64,000 nucleotides of DNA from CAYFUF01 sp964346245 (GTDB lineage: Bacteria > Bacillota > Clostridia > Tissierellales > Peptoniphilaceae), in assembly GCA_964346245.1 (NCBI GenBank), contig CAYFUF010000003.1, positions 8,189-72,188 of the forward strand. Direction: 5' to 3'. A program made the position numbers and the translations under genes. The notes beneath the pieces were generated by a model. It made no database searches, was not told the DNA's origin, and worked only from the letters and a program-made list of their open reading frames with translations. Of this stretch, positions 35,123 to 44,947 are shown one piece after another (within the stretch, counting starts at the first letter, position 1; every line of letters starts with the position of its first letter).

Positions 35123-36529
35123 ATGTTCCATTTTAATATTAAAGAAATAGCTTTACCCAAGGTTCACTTTATCGGGATAGGCGGTGTTAGCATGTCCGGT
35201 ATTGCTGAACTTTTGCATGATAGCGGTTATACCGTTACGGGTTCCGATCGTAGCGAAAATACTTATGTAAGTCATCTTTTGAAAAGAGGTATTGCAGTCA
35301 CTATCGGTCAGAAGGCAGAGAATATAACTGATCAAGACTTATTCGTCTATACCGATGCGATTCCCGAAACAAATGAAGAATTGATGGCCGCTAGGGCAAC
35401 AGGTAAGGATGTAGTCAGCAGAGGGCAGTTTTTAGGTGCCTTGATGCGAAACTATACCAAGTCAATAGCGCTTTCAGGATCCCATGGAAAGTCAACAACG
35501 ACTGCTTTGATTTCAAAGATTCTCATGGAGGCGCAAGCTGACCCAACCGTTCTTTTGGGCGGATCATTCGATGAAATTGCTGGTAATGTCCACACAGGTA
35601 ACAGCGATTACTTCCTTGCGGAAGCTTGTGAATATAAGGGAAACATTCGTTACTATTTTCCAGAGATCGCTGTAATCCTAAATATTGATGAGGACCACCT
35701 CGATTACTACAAAAACCTGGATGATATTACCTTGGCCTTCCAGAATTACATGAGTAACCTATCGAAAGAGTCGAAAGCAATCATCAATCTCGATGATTCC
35801 AATTGTAGGAAATTAATTGACTATATCCCAGGAGAAGTGGTTACTTTTGCTATCGATAATGACCACGCGACTTATAACGCGACCAACGTCAAGTTCGATT
35901 CCATAGGACGCCCCTCCTTCCACCTAACCTACCCAGATGGAGAGCTGTCTTTCATACAACTATCTATCATTGGCCGCTATAACATTTCTAACGCTTTAGC
36001 CGCCATTGCGGCAGCAGACCAAACGGGTATCGATCGACAAGCTATCCTGAAAGCTGTAGAGAATTACCTTCCCCTCCACAGAAGAATGGAAGTTATTGGC
36101 CTCTTTGAGGAAGCAACGGTGATGACGGATTATGGCCACCATCCAACGGAAATCAATGCAACGCTGGAAGCCTTGAGCGAACACAAGAAAGGCCGCCTAA
36201 TTTGCGTTTTCCAACCTCATACCTATACGAGGACCTATACCTTAATGGATGAATTCGCAGAAGCTTTCTACAATGCCGATGAGGTTGTGGTGACAGAGAT
36301 TATGGGTGCTAGAGAAGTCGATACGGGTTTGGTTAAGTCTGAAGATTTAGTCGAGCGTTTGCAAAAGAATGGTGTTAAGACTGTCTACTGTAAGACCTTT
36401 GATGATGTCGAGAACTACCTGAGCGGTAAGGTGAAGGCTGATGACCTCATCTTAACAACAGGTTGCGGGAATATTGATGAGCTTGCTCATCAGATGGCTG
36501 AGTCTAAGGATGCAGTTTCCGCAGACTAA
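35123..36529 (+). CDS. murC: UDP-N-acetylmuramate--L-alanine ligase
   Basis: 468 residues. The N-terminal UDP-binding domain reads VHFIGIGGVSMSGIAELL, the ATP loop is GSHGKSTTT (119-126), and DYGHHPTEI with HTYTRT mark the Mur ligase core and C-terminal domain. It adds L-Ala to UDP-MurNAc, the first stem-peptide step. AAGGAGAG precedes the ATG. It diverges from the glmU-prs-pth-mfd operon, and the two share a 138-base spacer; both sides serve cell-wall precursor synthesis. A bidirectional terminator follows. Confidence 0.97.
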   Translation: MFHFNIKEIALPKVHFIGIGGVSMSGIAELLHDSGYTVTGSDRSENTYVSHLLKRGIAVTIGQKAENITDQDLFVYTDAIPETNEELMAARATGKDVVSRGQFLGALMRNYTKSIALSGSHGKSTTTALISKILMEAQADPTVLLGGSFDEIAGNVHTGNSDYFLAEACEYKGNIRYYFPEIAVILNIDEDHLDYYKNLDDITLAFQNYMSNLSKESKAIINLDDSNCRKLIDYIPGEVVTFAIDNDHATYNATNVKFDSIGRPSFHLTYPDGELSFIQLSIIGRYNISNALAAIAAADQTGIDRQAILKAVENYLPLHRRMEVIGLFEEATVMTDYGHHPTEINATLEALSEHKKGRLICVFQPHTYTRTYTLMDEFAEAFYNADEVVVTEIMGAREVDTGLVKSEDLVERLQKNGVKTVYCKTFDDVENYLSGKVKADDLILTTGCGNIDELAHQMAESKDAVSAD

Positions 36530-36545
36530 AGGTAAGTAAATAAGT

Positions 36546-36590
36546 AAAAAGGTGGTAGCGCAAGCTTGAGCTTGCACTACCACCTTTTTT
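36546..36590. terminator. Bidirectional terminator between murC and the TPR gene
   Basis: A long stem (AAAAAGGTGGTAG / CTACCACCTTTTT with inner GCAAGC / GCTTGC) is flanked by As on the left and Ts on the right, so it serves converging transcripts from both sides. Confidence 0.9.
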
Positions 36591-37732
36591 CATTGACTTA
36601 GCAACCTATTAATCTCTTCCTTCAATATCATCGTTTCATTGAACATTTCATTGGATAGGTCGGCATACTCCAGAATAAAGTCTGCGTCCTCTATCGCTTT
36701 CTTATAATCTCCTTGATCAGTCAGCAAGACTGCCCGATTATAGCGCAGGCGGAGGTCCGCCGGAAAGAGTTTGAGACCTAGGTCGCAATAATTGATTGCC
36801 TCCTCTACCCTGCCTAAAGCGTTTAAGGAGAAGACTAAATCATTGTACACTTCAGGAAAATCTGCACCTGCCTCGATGGCTTCATAGAAGGCTGCAACAG
36901 CAGCCTCATAGTTTGCTGTATTCTCGTAGCAAACACCAAGATAATAAGGGATATCGTAGCGGCTTTCTTTATTCTTCGCTTCCATAAGCGACTGTATTGC
37001 CCTACTATAATCAGCCCTCCTGATAAAGTAGAGGGCATTTTCTATGCTGGCATTAACCGAGATACGTTCTAAGTCAGACCGGATGGCATCCTGGACCATA
37101 TCTTCTGTACTGGAGCTTAAAGCCCTCTGGTAGAAGGACTGGGCTTTGATATAGTTGCCCATTGCCTCATTGATATGACCCAAAGAGGAGTTTGCTAGAG
37201 TGTGGTAAGCATCGTCTCTTAACAATCTCTCTAAAAGTCGGGAGGCTTCTCGGACAAAGCTGGTTTGGCTATCTCCCTCGCCTGCCTGCCACAAGAGGTT
37301 AGCGTATTGCACTTGAGCAAAATCGTTGCCAGGGTTCAGTATATGGGCAGCCCGAAAGTTGATCAGGGCATGTTGAAATCTTTTCTCATCGCTATCAAGA
37401 CTAGCGTCTGTTAGGGCTTCTTTTCCTAAGTCTAAAGCGTAATCATCGGCTTTCTTGACATACTTTTCTAAAATTTCCTTATAGGCATCCGCATAAAGAA
37501 ACTTAGGATCGATGCCTATATTCCATACCATACCCTTGAGAAAGTAGCTTAGTTCTAACTCTTCATTAAAAACATGTTGTTCAATTCCTTCAAGAAAGTC
37601 GAACGTTCGAATTGGTAAAGGGACTTCTTTTAGGCTGCTATCCGATATGGCCACATCATCATCTTTTAATTCTAGGTAAGCTAGCTGGTCGCTAAAACTT
37701 AAGAAATAGTCGTTGATCACTTGGTCTGCCAA
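36590..37732 (-). CDS. Tetratricopeptide-repeat protein
   Basis: 380 residues, largely TPR-type helical pairs. Clear units are around residues 190-210 (LGHINEAMGNYIKAQSFYQRAL), 260-300 (YYLGVCYENTANYEAAVAAFYEAIEAG) and 300-355 (SLNALGRVEEAINYCDLGLKLFP, RAVLLTDQGDYKKAIEDADFIL). There is no signal peptide or membrane helix. TPRs mediate protein-protein contact; the partner is likely the membrane protein encoded one base upstream. It starts at TTG with GGGGG eight bases before it, which is weak but leaves the gene tightly coupled. It ends the Phe operon at the shared terminator. I do not recognise a named family. Confidence 0.75.
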   Translation of the reverse strand: MADQVINDYFLSFSDQLAYLELKDDDVAISDSSLKEVPLPIRTFDFLEGIEQHVFNEELELSYFLKGMVWNIGIDPKFLYADAYKEILEKYVKKADDYALDLGKEALTDASLDSDEKRFQHALINFRAAHILNPGNDFAQVQYANLLWQAGEGDSQTSFVREASRLLERLLRDDAYHTLANSSLGHINEAMGNYIKAQSFYQRALSSSTEDMVQDAIRSDLERISVNASIENALYFIRRADYSRAIQSLMEAKNKESRYDIPYYLGVCYENTANYEAAVAAFYEAIEAGADFPEVYNDLVFSLNALGRVEEAINYCDLGLKLFPADLRLRYNRAVLLTDQGDYKKAIEDADFILEYADLSNEMFNETMILKEEINRLLSQ

Positions 37733-37733
37733 A

Positions 37734-38456
37734 TTAGAAACCCCCTTTATACTTTCTCGAACGAGGATTGGAAAAATAAGTTTCCCTAAATAGGATATCC
37801 CGGCTTAGCATAAATAGGGCCATCAGAATTGAACCCAAAATTACATAGATGATGGTGCCCAAATTAAAGGAGTTGGTCGCAACAAAAGACCAAACCAATA
37901 GCCTTTCCCATACCAATAGATTAAGACTAAGACTTAGCACGAGGAAGGGTAAAAGCGCAATGATATTGGTTGTCCAATACTCTACCAGCGACGGAAAAAT
38001 AGTCGACATGTTGTCGTCGCCGATATGGACAGCTTCGAATGCAGGCGCCGTGAAAGTTTCCCATATGAGCAGTAACCAAGGAGCAAAAGCACCAACAGCA
38101 TCGAGGACACCACCGCGGATAAGAAGCAACTCAATCAGATAGAACATGAAAAAGACCTGGCTCAAGCGGCCCACATAACGGTTGTCGAAATTGAAGAGAT
38201 CATTAAAACGCAACTTTCGTCTTACATATAATGATTGCATCAAGGAAGCTAGATGGGACATGATGGCTAAGCGCAAAAACCACCGTATGAAACCCATGAA
38301 AATCGCCGTATTTCTCGGCAGATAAGAAGTCACTTGATTAAATACAATCATCATGGCGAAATAAGCGAGAAAAGCGACTATCAAGACCGGTAGTGCACTG
38401 ATGGTCGTCTTCAGTTTCTTGAAGAAGTTTTGATATACATAACGGAGATCATCCAT
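37734..38456 (-). CDS. Polytopic membrane protein, unknown
   Basis: 240 residues with about five or six hydrophobic helices (ISALPVLIVAFLAYFAMMIVF, LSQVFFMFYLIELLLI, WTTNIIALLPFLVLSLSLNLL, LGTIIYVILGSILMALFML). The termini are basic. No transporter or enzyme motif was recognised. It lies ten bases after argS and one base before the TPR gene, so it is the middle of an argS-membrane-TPR tail. A membrane platform with a cytoplasmic TPR partner is inferred from this pairing only. Confidence 0.72.
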   Translation of the reverse strand: MDDLRYVYQNFFKKLKTTISALPVLIVAFLAYFAMMIVFNQVTSYLPRNTAIFMGFIRWFLRLAIMSHLASLMQSLYVRRKLRFNDLFNFDNRYVGRLSQVFFMFYLIELLLIRGGVLDAVGAFAPWLLLIWETFTAPAFEAVHIGDDNMSTIFPSLVEYWTTNIIALLPFLVLSLSLNLLVWERLLVWSFVATNSFNLGTIIYVILGSILMALFMLSRDILFRETYFSNPRSRKYKGGF

Positions 38457-38465
38457 TGTTTCCTC

Positions 38466-40175
38466 CTACATCTTTTGTGGACTTGCAATACCTAAAAGGC
38501 CTAGGCCAATCTCCAGAACTTGCCTTGTCGCCTTGACGATTCTATACCGCTCCAAGGCTAAACCACTTGACTCTGCATTAAGAATCGATGCTTGGCCATA
38601 AAACTTATTAAAGGCTTTCGCAATTTCAACCAGATGACGAGTAATCATAGAGGGTTCCTTCTTCTGTTGTGCAGTAGAAATGACGCCTGGAAACTCATAG
38701 ATTTGCCTGATAATACTGTGCTCTTCTGAAAGTTGTAAATGGCTGAAAGAGATATCATCTGTAGCATTTACTTCAAGCTCTTTCTCTGCCCGATTCATAA
38801 CACTCCACGCTCTAGCTGCGGTGTATTGGACATAGGGGCCGGTTTCGCCGTCAAAATTAAGGATTTCATCCCAAGAAAAGACATAATCTTTTACTCGATT
38901 ATTCAAAAGCTCTTGGAATTTCACTGCACCGATGCCCACCTGCTTGGCGACCTCATCCCTGTTCTCTAGATCTGGATTGCGCTCGTCCATGATTTCTCTC
39001 GTCTTCTTGATGGCATTATTCAAGACATCTTCTAAGAAAACTACCTTGCCTGATCGAGTAGACATAGAGCCTTCAGCTAAGGAAATCATACCGAATGGGA
39101 TGTGTTCGATTTGCTTTGCCCAGTCGTAACCCATCTTCTCTAAAACTCTCTTTAGCTGTTTGAAATGAAGACTCTGCTGTGAGCCAACTACATATAAGCT
39201 CTCAACAAAATCATAGGTTCTCTTACGGTAAAGAGCCGTAGCTATGTCTCTTGTGAGATAAGTGGAAGACCCATTACTTTTTACTATCATGGCTGGAGGC
39301 ATGTCGTCCCCAAGGGGGATAATCATCGCTCCATCATCTTTGACGAGCAGGTTCTTATCATGCAATTCTTCCAACAGTTGGTCGATAAACTGGGCGTGGA
39401 AAAACTCGCCATCCCAACTATCGAAATGAATATTCAAGAGGTCATAAACCCGTTGAAACTCCTTTAAACTGACATCTTTAAACCGCTTCCATAAAGCCAT
39501 CTCTCTATCTGCGCCTTGCTCCAATTGGTAGAAGCGCTCCCGGGCAGCATCAAGAAGCTCGGGCTTAGTCTCAGCTTCCTTGTTGTATTGGACATAAAGG
39601 CGGAGAAGCTCGCTGATAGCATCCTCTTCTAAGGCTTTCTCGTCTCCCCATAGCTCATAGGCATTGATTAGCATGCCAAACTGGGTGCCGTAGTCTCCTA
39701 AATAGTTGATGCGGACAGTATCGTAGCCCAGAAACTCATAGATTGAAGCGAGCGCATCTCCCTGGACAGTTGAGCGAATATGGCCGATATGAAAAGGCTT
39801 AGCGATATTGGTGGATGAAAACTCTGTACATACGGTCTGATCCTTTCCTTCATCGGATGAGCCAAACCTATCCCCATCACGAAGGACTTGGTTAATCACA
39901 TCATCTGCTAGAGCATTGGTTGCGAGGAAGAAATTGACGTATGGTCCTTTTGCCTCCACATGGTCTAACCAGTCTGCTTGTAGATTATCGGCCAATTCCT
40001 CAGCGATAAGCTGCGGACTCTTCCTTAGACTCTTCGCTAAAAGAAAGCATGGAAAGGCGTAATCTCCTAAATCCATATTAGGCGGAATCTCTATAGCTCG
40101 AACGAGCTCTTCCTTTGACAGGTTGATGTTTTGACCAACTAAGAGTTGGGCGATTTCTTTTTTATAATCTTTCAT
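38466..40175 (-). CDS. argS: Arginyl-tRNA synthetase
   Basis: 569 residues, class I synthetase. The N-terminal Arg-tRNA domain is followed by FHIGHIRST (HIGH motif, 128-136), GDYGTQFGML, the MSTRSGKVVFL region replacing KMSKS, and the C-terminal DALR domain. It charges tRNA-Arg. GGAG lies before the ATG, 11 bases after mutS2. Confidence 0.97.
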   Translation of the reverse strand: MKDYKKEIAQLLVGQNINLSKEELVRAIEIPPNMDLGDYAFPCFLLAKSLRKSPQLIAEELADNLQADWLDHVEAKGPYVNFFLATNALADDVINQVLRDGDRFGSSDEGKDQTVCTEFSSTNIAKPFHIGHIRSTVQGDALASIYEFLGYDTVRINYLGDYGTQFGMLINAYELWGDEKALEEDAISELLRLYVQYNKEAETKPELLDAARERFYQLEQGADREMALWKRFKDVSLKEFQRVYDLLNIHFDSWDGEFFHAQFIDQLLEELHDKNLLVKDDGAMIIPLGDDMPPAMIVKSNGSSTYLTRDIATALYRKRTYDFVESLYVVGSQQSLHFKQLKRVLEKMGYDWAKQIEHIPFGMISLAEGSMSTRSGKVVFLEDVLNNAIKKTREIMDERNPDLENRDEVAKQVGIGAVKFQELLNNRVKDYVFSWDEILNFDGETGPYVQYTAARAWSVMNRAEKELEVNATDDISFSHLQLSEEHSIIRQIYEFPGVISTAQQKKEPSMITRHLVEIAKAFNKFYGQASILNAESSGLALERYRIVKATRQVLEIGLGLLGIASPQKM

Positions 40176-40186
40176 TCACTGCTCCA

Positions 40187-42538
40187 TTATTTTAGTTCGA
40201 CGACGGTAACTCCCGCCCCGCCTTCCTTCACATCGGCCAATTGATACTTGGCGACTCGGCTATCTTTTCGTAGAAACTCGGTCACTCCTTGCCTGAGCGC
40301 TCCCGTACCCTTACCATGAATGATGCGCACGACCTGCAAGCCCGCCAGAACGGCATCATCCAAATACTTATCAACAATATCTAAGGCCTCCTCGTATCTC
40401 TGCCCTCTCAAATCGAGGTCCATGGATATGTCCATCGTCTTCTTCTGCTGAAGAATTCTACTTGGCGATGACTGCCTGCTCGGTGCAGATGCAGCCTCGT
40501 CTACATGAACCAGATCTTTGATATTAGAATTTACCTTAAGGATACCCATCTGGATAAGGACGTCGCCATTTTTATCAGGTCCATCAATGATAGCACCTTT
40601 TTGGGCCATAGAAACAATTTCCACCGTTTCGCCCAAACGGAAAGGCCTCTGGTCCTGTCCCTTTTTCTTTTTCGGCACTTTTGGTGCAAGTTTATTCTCC
40701 TCTTCTTGCACCTGTTCATGAATAGATGAAAGCGTCCTATCGAGCTCCTGCCTGCTTCCCCTGCTTGCTTGCTTTGCTTCTCTAATGAGCTTTTGGGCAG
40801 TGACCTGGGCTTCAAGAATCAGCTCTCTAGCTTCAGCCTTTGCCTCCTCCATTTGCTTCTCATAGGTTTCCTGCGCTTGATCAAGCTCATTTTTCATCTG
40901 TTTCAGCTTTGTCTCATAATCTCTTCTCAAGCGCTCCATGTTGGCCTGATCGGTCTCGGCCCTTTTCCTTGACTCCTCGATATCATGCAGGACATCCTCG
41001 AAGTGTACATTCTCAGAATCTAGGTGATTTTGGGCATTCTCTAAAATATTCTCCGACAGACCAAGACGCCTAGAAATCTCAAAAGCATTCGATCGACCTG
41101 GTAGTCCTATAGTCAACTTGTAAGTCGGTGATAGCGTCTCCACATCAAACTCGACCGAAGCATTTTCAATGAGCTTCTCTCGAATAGCAAAGAGTTTCAA
41201 CTCAGAATAATGGCTGGTCGCTACCGTCCTAATGTCGTGGTCAGTGAGGTAAGCAAGGATAGACATCGCCAAAGCTGCCCCCTCCATAGGGTCAGTTCCG
41301 GCACCTAATTCATCGAAGAGAATCAGGGAACTCGGATCAGCTTTGGCAAGAATATCAATGATATTGGTCATGGATGCGGAAAAGGTAGACAAGCTCATCT
41401 CGATTGATTGCTTGTCACCAATATCTGCATAGACGTTGGAATAGACACCCACTTTGGATGGTGACTTGGCTGGAATCTGTAGACCTGATTGGGCCATAAC
41501 CGTCAAGAGACCTAAGGTCTTCAGAGTAACCGTCTTTCCACCGGTGTTAGGGCCTGTAATGATAAGCGTGTTGAAGCTGTCCCCCAATTGGATGTTGATA
41601 GGGACGACATCAGCCCCCAACAGAGGGTGCCTTGCCTGGTGTATATCGGTCACTCGGTCGTCAGTCATGACGGGTCTAATGCCCCTGATCTTAATAGCAA
41701 ACTTGGCTTTGGCAAAAGTGAAGTCGATAAATTGCAACTCCTCCTGGTTACAAGCAAGTGGTTCTGCAAAATCAGCGACTTCCTGAGAGAGAGATTTCAG
41801 AATTCTGCTAATCTCTTCCTGCTCTTCTATCTCCAATTGCCGAATCTCGTTATTCAAATTAACTATAGCTAAAGGCTCAATGAAATACGTTGCTCCAGAA
41901 CCGGATTGGTCGTGAACAACGCCTTGCATGTGTCGGCGACTCTCCGCCTTGACTGGCAAGACGTAGCGTCCTTCCCTCATGGTAATGAGGTTTTCACGGA
42001 GGTGGCCTGACTGGGCAGCCTGATTCATGATTGAGTTCAGCTTATCCTTTATCTGACCTTCCTTACTCTCAATATTCCTTCTAATCCGATAGAGGGTCGA
42101 AGAGGCCCGGTCAGCAATCTGCTCATCTGCCTGAATTGCGTTATTAATCAAATCCTGTAAACCCTGGTTGGTAAAGAGGCTGCCAATCCTACCTTTAAAG
42201 GCCGAGCTAACAGCATCCTCTGTATAGTCGATCAAGGCCTGTGAAACTCTTAGGCTCTCTGCTATCTGAAGCAACTGTCTGGGAGAAAGAGTTCCCCCCT
42301 TATCTGCTCGAATGACTGCAGACTTGATTTCAGTAATCCCAAATAGGGGTGGGTTTCCTACCTGCAAAATCATCTCAATTGCCTGTTCGGTATCTGCCTG
42401 CCAAGCCTCTATCTCATTAATCTCATCGCTAGGCCGTAGGCGGGTCACCATTCTTTTTCCTAAGTCGGAAGCACAGTGTTTTCCTAACGCAACGAGAATC
42501 TTGTCATATTCTAATGTGAGGAGAACATTATCTTCCAT
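40187..42538 (-). CDS. mutS2: MutS2 endonuclease / ribosome-rescue ATPase
   Basis: 783 residues. Core MutS lever and ATPase domains carry Walker A GPNTGGKT, Walker B LILFDELGAGTDP and the signature SLSTFSASM. A long coiled coil and KOW-like segment follow (about 510-640), then a C-terminal Smr domain (MDLDLRGQRYEEA, RIIHGKGTGALRQGV). MutS2 proteins suppress recombination and, in Bacillus, split collided ribosomes. AAAGGTGG precedes the ATG. Confidence 0.96.
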   Translation of the reverse strand: MEDNVLLTLEYDKILVALGKHCASDLGKRMVTRLRPSDEINEIEAWQADTEQAIEMILQVGNPPLFGITEIKSAVIRADKGGTLSPRQLLQIAESLRVSQALIDYTEDAVSSAFKGRIGSLFTNQGLQDLINNAIQADEQIADRASSTLYRIRRNIESKEGQIKDKLNSIMNQAAQSGHLRENLITMREGRYVLPVKAESRRHMQGVVHDQSGSGATYFIEPLAIVNLNNEIRQLEIEEQEEISRILKSLSQEVADFAEPLACNQEELQFIDFTFAKAKFAIKIRGIRPVMTDDRVTDIHQARHPLLGADVVPINIQLGDSFNTLIITGPNTGGKTVTLKTLGLLTVMAQSGLQIPAKSPSKVGVYSNVYADIGDKQSIEMSLSTFSASMTNIIDILAKADPSSLILFDELGAGTDPMEGAALAMSILAYLTDHDIRTVATSHYSELKLFAIREKLIENASVEFDVETLSPTYKLTIGLPGRSNAFEISRRLGLSENILENAQNHLDSENVHFEDVLHDIEESRKRAETDQANMERLRRDYETKLKQMKNELDQAQETYEKQMEEAKAEARELILEAQVTAQKLIREAKQASRGSRQELDRTLSSIHEQVQEEENKLAPKVPKKKKGQDQRPFRLGETVEIVSMAQKGAIIDGPDKNGDVLIQMGILKVNSNIKDLVHVDEAASAPSRQSSPSRILQQKKTMDISMDLDLRGQRYEEALDIVDKYLDDAVLAGLQVVRIIHGKGTGALRQGVTEFLRKDSRVAKYQLADVKEGGAGVTVVELK

Positions 42539-42556
42539 GTTCCCACCTTTCTAGTC

Positions 42557-44947
42557 TTATTCAATACCGTTAATATAATTGCCTAATAGGTTACGCTTGC
42601 CCTTTTTTACAGGAGGTCCTATCGGATTACTGCCATCGCTTGTAATCCACATTGCCCACGTATTGACCACCTCTTCAATCTCTTCCTCTCCCCTGTGTAT
42701 CAGGTGGATGTAGTCTGGTCTAGCTTTCTTCACGATACTTGGGTCGTAACGCAAGTCAATCACATCGGGCAGGAGCAACTCGCTATAGCCATGCTGGCGG
42801 TAGACTTCCCTACTTCCAAATTCATCTTCCAAGTAGATATTCTTTCGAAAAGAACAGCTTGGGCACTGGGCGTCGTCTAGGCAGCCTTTAATCAACGAAG
42901 CTGGACAGTGTTTCATCAACATACCACTGAGCCTACCATAAGCTAAAAGGTGACTTGTCGATTCAACATTCGCCGCCTTTTCCATCATAACGATATCTTC
43001 AATTCCAAGTTCCGGTGAAATAACATAGTGGCCTAGACCAGCCTCTGCTATCCACTGAATGCTTTCATGGTTGGTGATATTGAGCTCATGGCCCCCCATC
43101 AGCTTTACTCTTGACAAATCAAGTAGACCTTCCTCCAGCAAGCGCTGGTAGAATCCTAAGTCATTCAACGATTGTATCAAGAAACCTGAAAGCTTGTCTT
43201 GGTTAGCTTGAATTACTTCTCTCAGCTTGTGATATCCTGCCTCTTCCAAGAGTCTTGGTCCAGCATAGTAGACCGGTATACCTAGAACTAGCCAGGGATC
43301 AATCTGTTCTTCCCGATGTACAATCACATAGGCAAGGTGATCGATTGAACGGCCAAAAACTTCGGGTAAATCGTAGGTATCTAACTCAATTTGCATGTTT
43401 TGTAAAGACCAGTTGAGGCTTTGTGGATGAGGTTTGTTAACTGAAATTTGAGGGCTTCTAGTACTTCCCTTATAGGGAGGATAATCCCTATCAATTAAGC
43501 TTTTCTCCAAGTCCGCCAAAAGCTTTCTGCGAGCTTGTTTTAATGCGGAGATTGGCAGAAAACCATCTCCCTCTACCTGTATTTGAATCCCTGTGCTATA
43601 AAAAGGTGACTGGCCAAACTGCAAGATGGCATCTTCTAGCCGGTCCTTTGACAAAGGTTGTGTTCTTGCTTGTTGAACGAGATCACCTTCTATACCGACG
43701 CTAAGGCCCTCGCTGGTTGCGCTCATCTGCAGAGGATGCCCCACAGTAAATGTAAGGCTGAGCTCTATTGGCCTTTTCCTGTCTACACCAAAATCTAAAC
43801 GCTCTTCCAGCGTATCTCTACTGGCTTGACGATAAATGAGGTAGGCCTCTTCACCTTCTAACAGATCCTGGTATAAGGACAAATCCCATGAGGTGCCAAG
43901 AGCTAAATCTTCCGTCGCTGTGAGTGGGAAGTAATGCTTTTTGCTTCGTACTTGGATGATATCACCCTTCTTTATCGGTAGAGCTAGCGGCAATACAAAT
44001 GCAGGGCCACTTCTTTTCACTCTTCCAACTAGAGCTCCAGCCTTTTCGTCTTGCCCAAAGGCATAAGCTGGACCAAAGTCGTGAAAAGGAAGACCCTTGG
44101 TAAAGGGACGGTTTGAAACCATTTGGAGGGCAAGCAGATCGACACTCCTCTCATCCAAAGCTTGTCGGTAAGAGGAGACTGCAGTAAAAACATACTCCGG
44201 TTTTTTCATCCTACCTTCTATCTTAAAGCAATCAAGCCCAATTTCCTGATAGAAATGGATGAAACTAATCGTTTGCAGGTCTCTGGGACTAATGTAGGTG
44301 TTTTCCTTTCCAATAAGCTTACCCTGACCATTCTTTAGCTCATAGGTCTTTCGACAAGGTTGGGCACACCTGCCCCTATTCCCACTTCTTCCGCCAGCAA
44401 AGGAGCTCATTAAGCATTGCCCTGATACGCTGACGCAGAGTGAACCATGAACGAAGGCCTCTACTTCCAAGGACGTTGTTTCTTTAATCCGCTTGGCCTC
44501 TTCAATGCTTACTTCCCTGCCTAAAACTACTCGCTTCAAGCCTAGGTCTTCAAGCGCTAAAGCGCCCTCTAAACTAGTCACGCTGAGTTGGGTAGAACCA
44601 TGGATAGGAAAGTCTGGATACCTACTTTTAAGCAGCCGAATGATGCCCATGTCTTGGACGATGAGGGCATCACAATTCATCTCAATCAGAGCATCGATTT
44701 GCTGAATTGCTTCATCGAGCTCCTCTTCTTTTACCAAAGTATTAAACGTAATATAGACCTTAACGCCATTCCAATGAGCTCTTTTGATTAAGGAGCTAAG
44801 CTCATCATTTGAAAAGTTGCTAGCAAAAGCCCTCGCGCCGAAACTCTTGGAGGCAGCATAGATAACATCAGCACCTGCTGCAAGGGCAGCTTCAAACATT
44901 GCCCAATTTCCAACAGGCGCTAATACTTCTGGTCTCTTCTTGGTCAT
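42557..44947 (-). CDS. U32-family peptidase-like protein with DUF3656
   Basis: 796 residues. The N-terminal U32 barrel has PEVLAPVGNWAMFEAALAAGAD, the family signature EAFVHGSLCVSVSGQCLMSS and the Cys-rich GRCAQPCRKTYEL. The long C-terminal part resembles the DUF3656 extension and ends with a CxxC-type cluster (DDAQCPSCSF). Members named collagenase include radical-type RNA hydroxylases such as RlhA and TrhP, so an RNA-modifying role is more likely than proteolysis; this is inference. The start overlaps zapA by four bases (ATGA). Confidence 0.87.
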   Translation of the reverse strand: MTKKRPEVLAPVGNWAMFEAALAAGADVIYAASKSFGARAFASNFSNDELSSLIKRAHWNGVKVYITFNTLVKEEELDEAIQQIDALIEMNCDALIVQDMGIIRLLKSRYPDFPIHGSTQLSVTSLEGALALEDLGLKRVVLGREVSIEEAKRIKETTSLEVEAFVHGSLCVSVSGQCLMSSFAGGRSGNRGRCAQPCRKTYELKNGQGKLIGKENTYISPRDLQTISFIHFYQEIGLDCFKIEGRMKKPEYVFTAVSSYRQALDERSVDLLALQMVSNRPFTKGLPFHDFGPAYAFGQDEKAGALVGRVKRSGPAFVLPLALPIKKGDIIQVRSKKHYFPLTATEDLALGTSWDLSLYQDLLEGEEAYLIYRQASRDTLEERLDFGVDRKRPIELSLTFTVGHPLQMSATSEGLSVGIEGDLVQQARTQPLSKDRLEDAILQFGQSPFYSTGIQIQVEGDGFLPISALKQARRKLLADLEKSLIDRDYPPYKGSTRSPQISVNKPHPQSLNWSLQNMQIELDTYDLPEVFGRSIDHLAYVIVHREEQIDPWLVLGIPVYYAGPRLLEEAGYHKLREVIQANQDKLSGFLIQSLNDLGFYQRLLEEGLLDLSRVKLMGGHELNITNHESIQWIAEAGLGHYVISPELGIEDIVMMEKAANVESTSHLLAYGRLSGMLMKHCPASLIKGCLDDAQCPSCSFRKNIYLEDEFGSREVYRQHGYSELLLPDVIDLRYDPSIVKKARPDYIHLIHRGEEEIEEVVNTWAMWITSDGSNPIGPPVKKGKRNLLGNYINGIE

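Noticed and set aside
35123..36529. Origin of replication or mobile-element border near the strand switch at murC
   Set aside because: The switch is the normal divergent glmU/murC arrangement; no DnaA-box cluster, inverted terminal repeats or target duplications were seen.
40840..41073. Tandem-repeat-like or CRISPR-like pattern in the mutS2 coiled-coil region
   Set aside because: Recurring short words come from Glu/Lys/Gln-rich coiled-coil codons; spacing is irregular and no repeat unit is conserved.
41454..41872. Overlapping plus-strand frames inside mutS2
   Set aside because: They lie opposite a well-conserved ATPase domain and show no start signal or recognisable motif.
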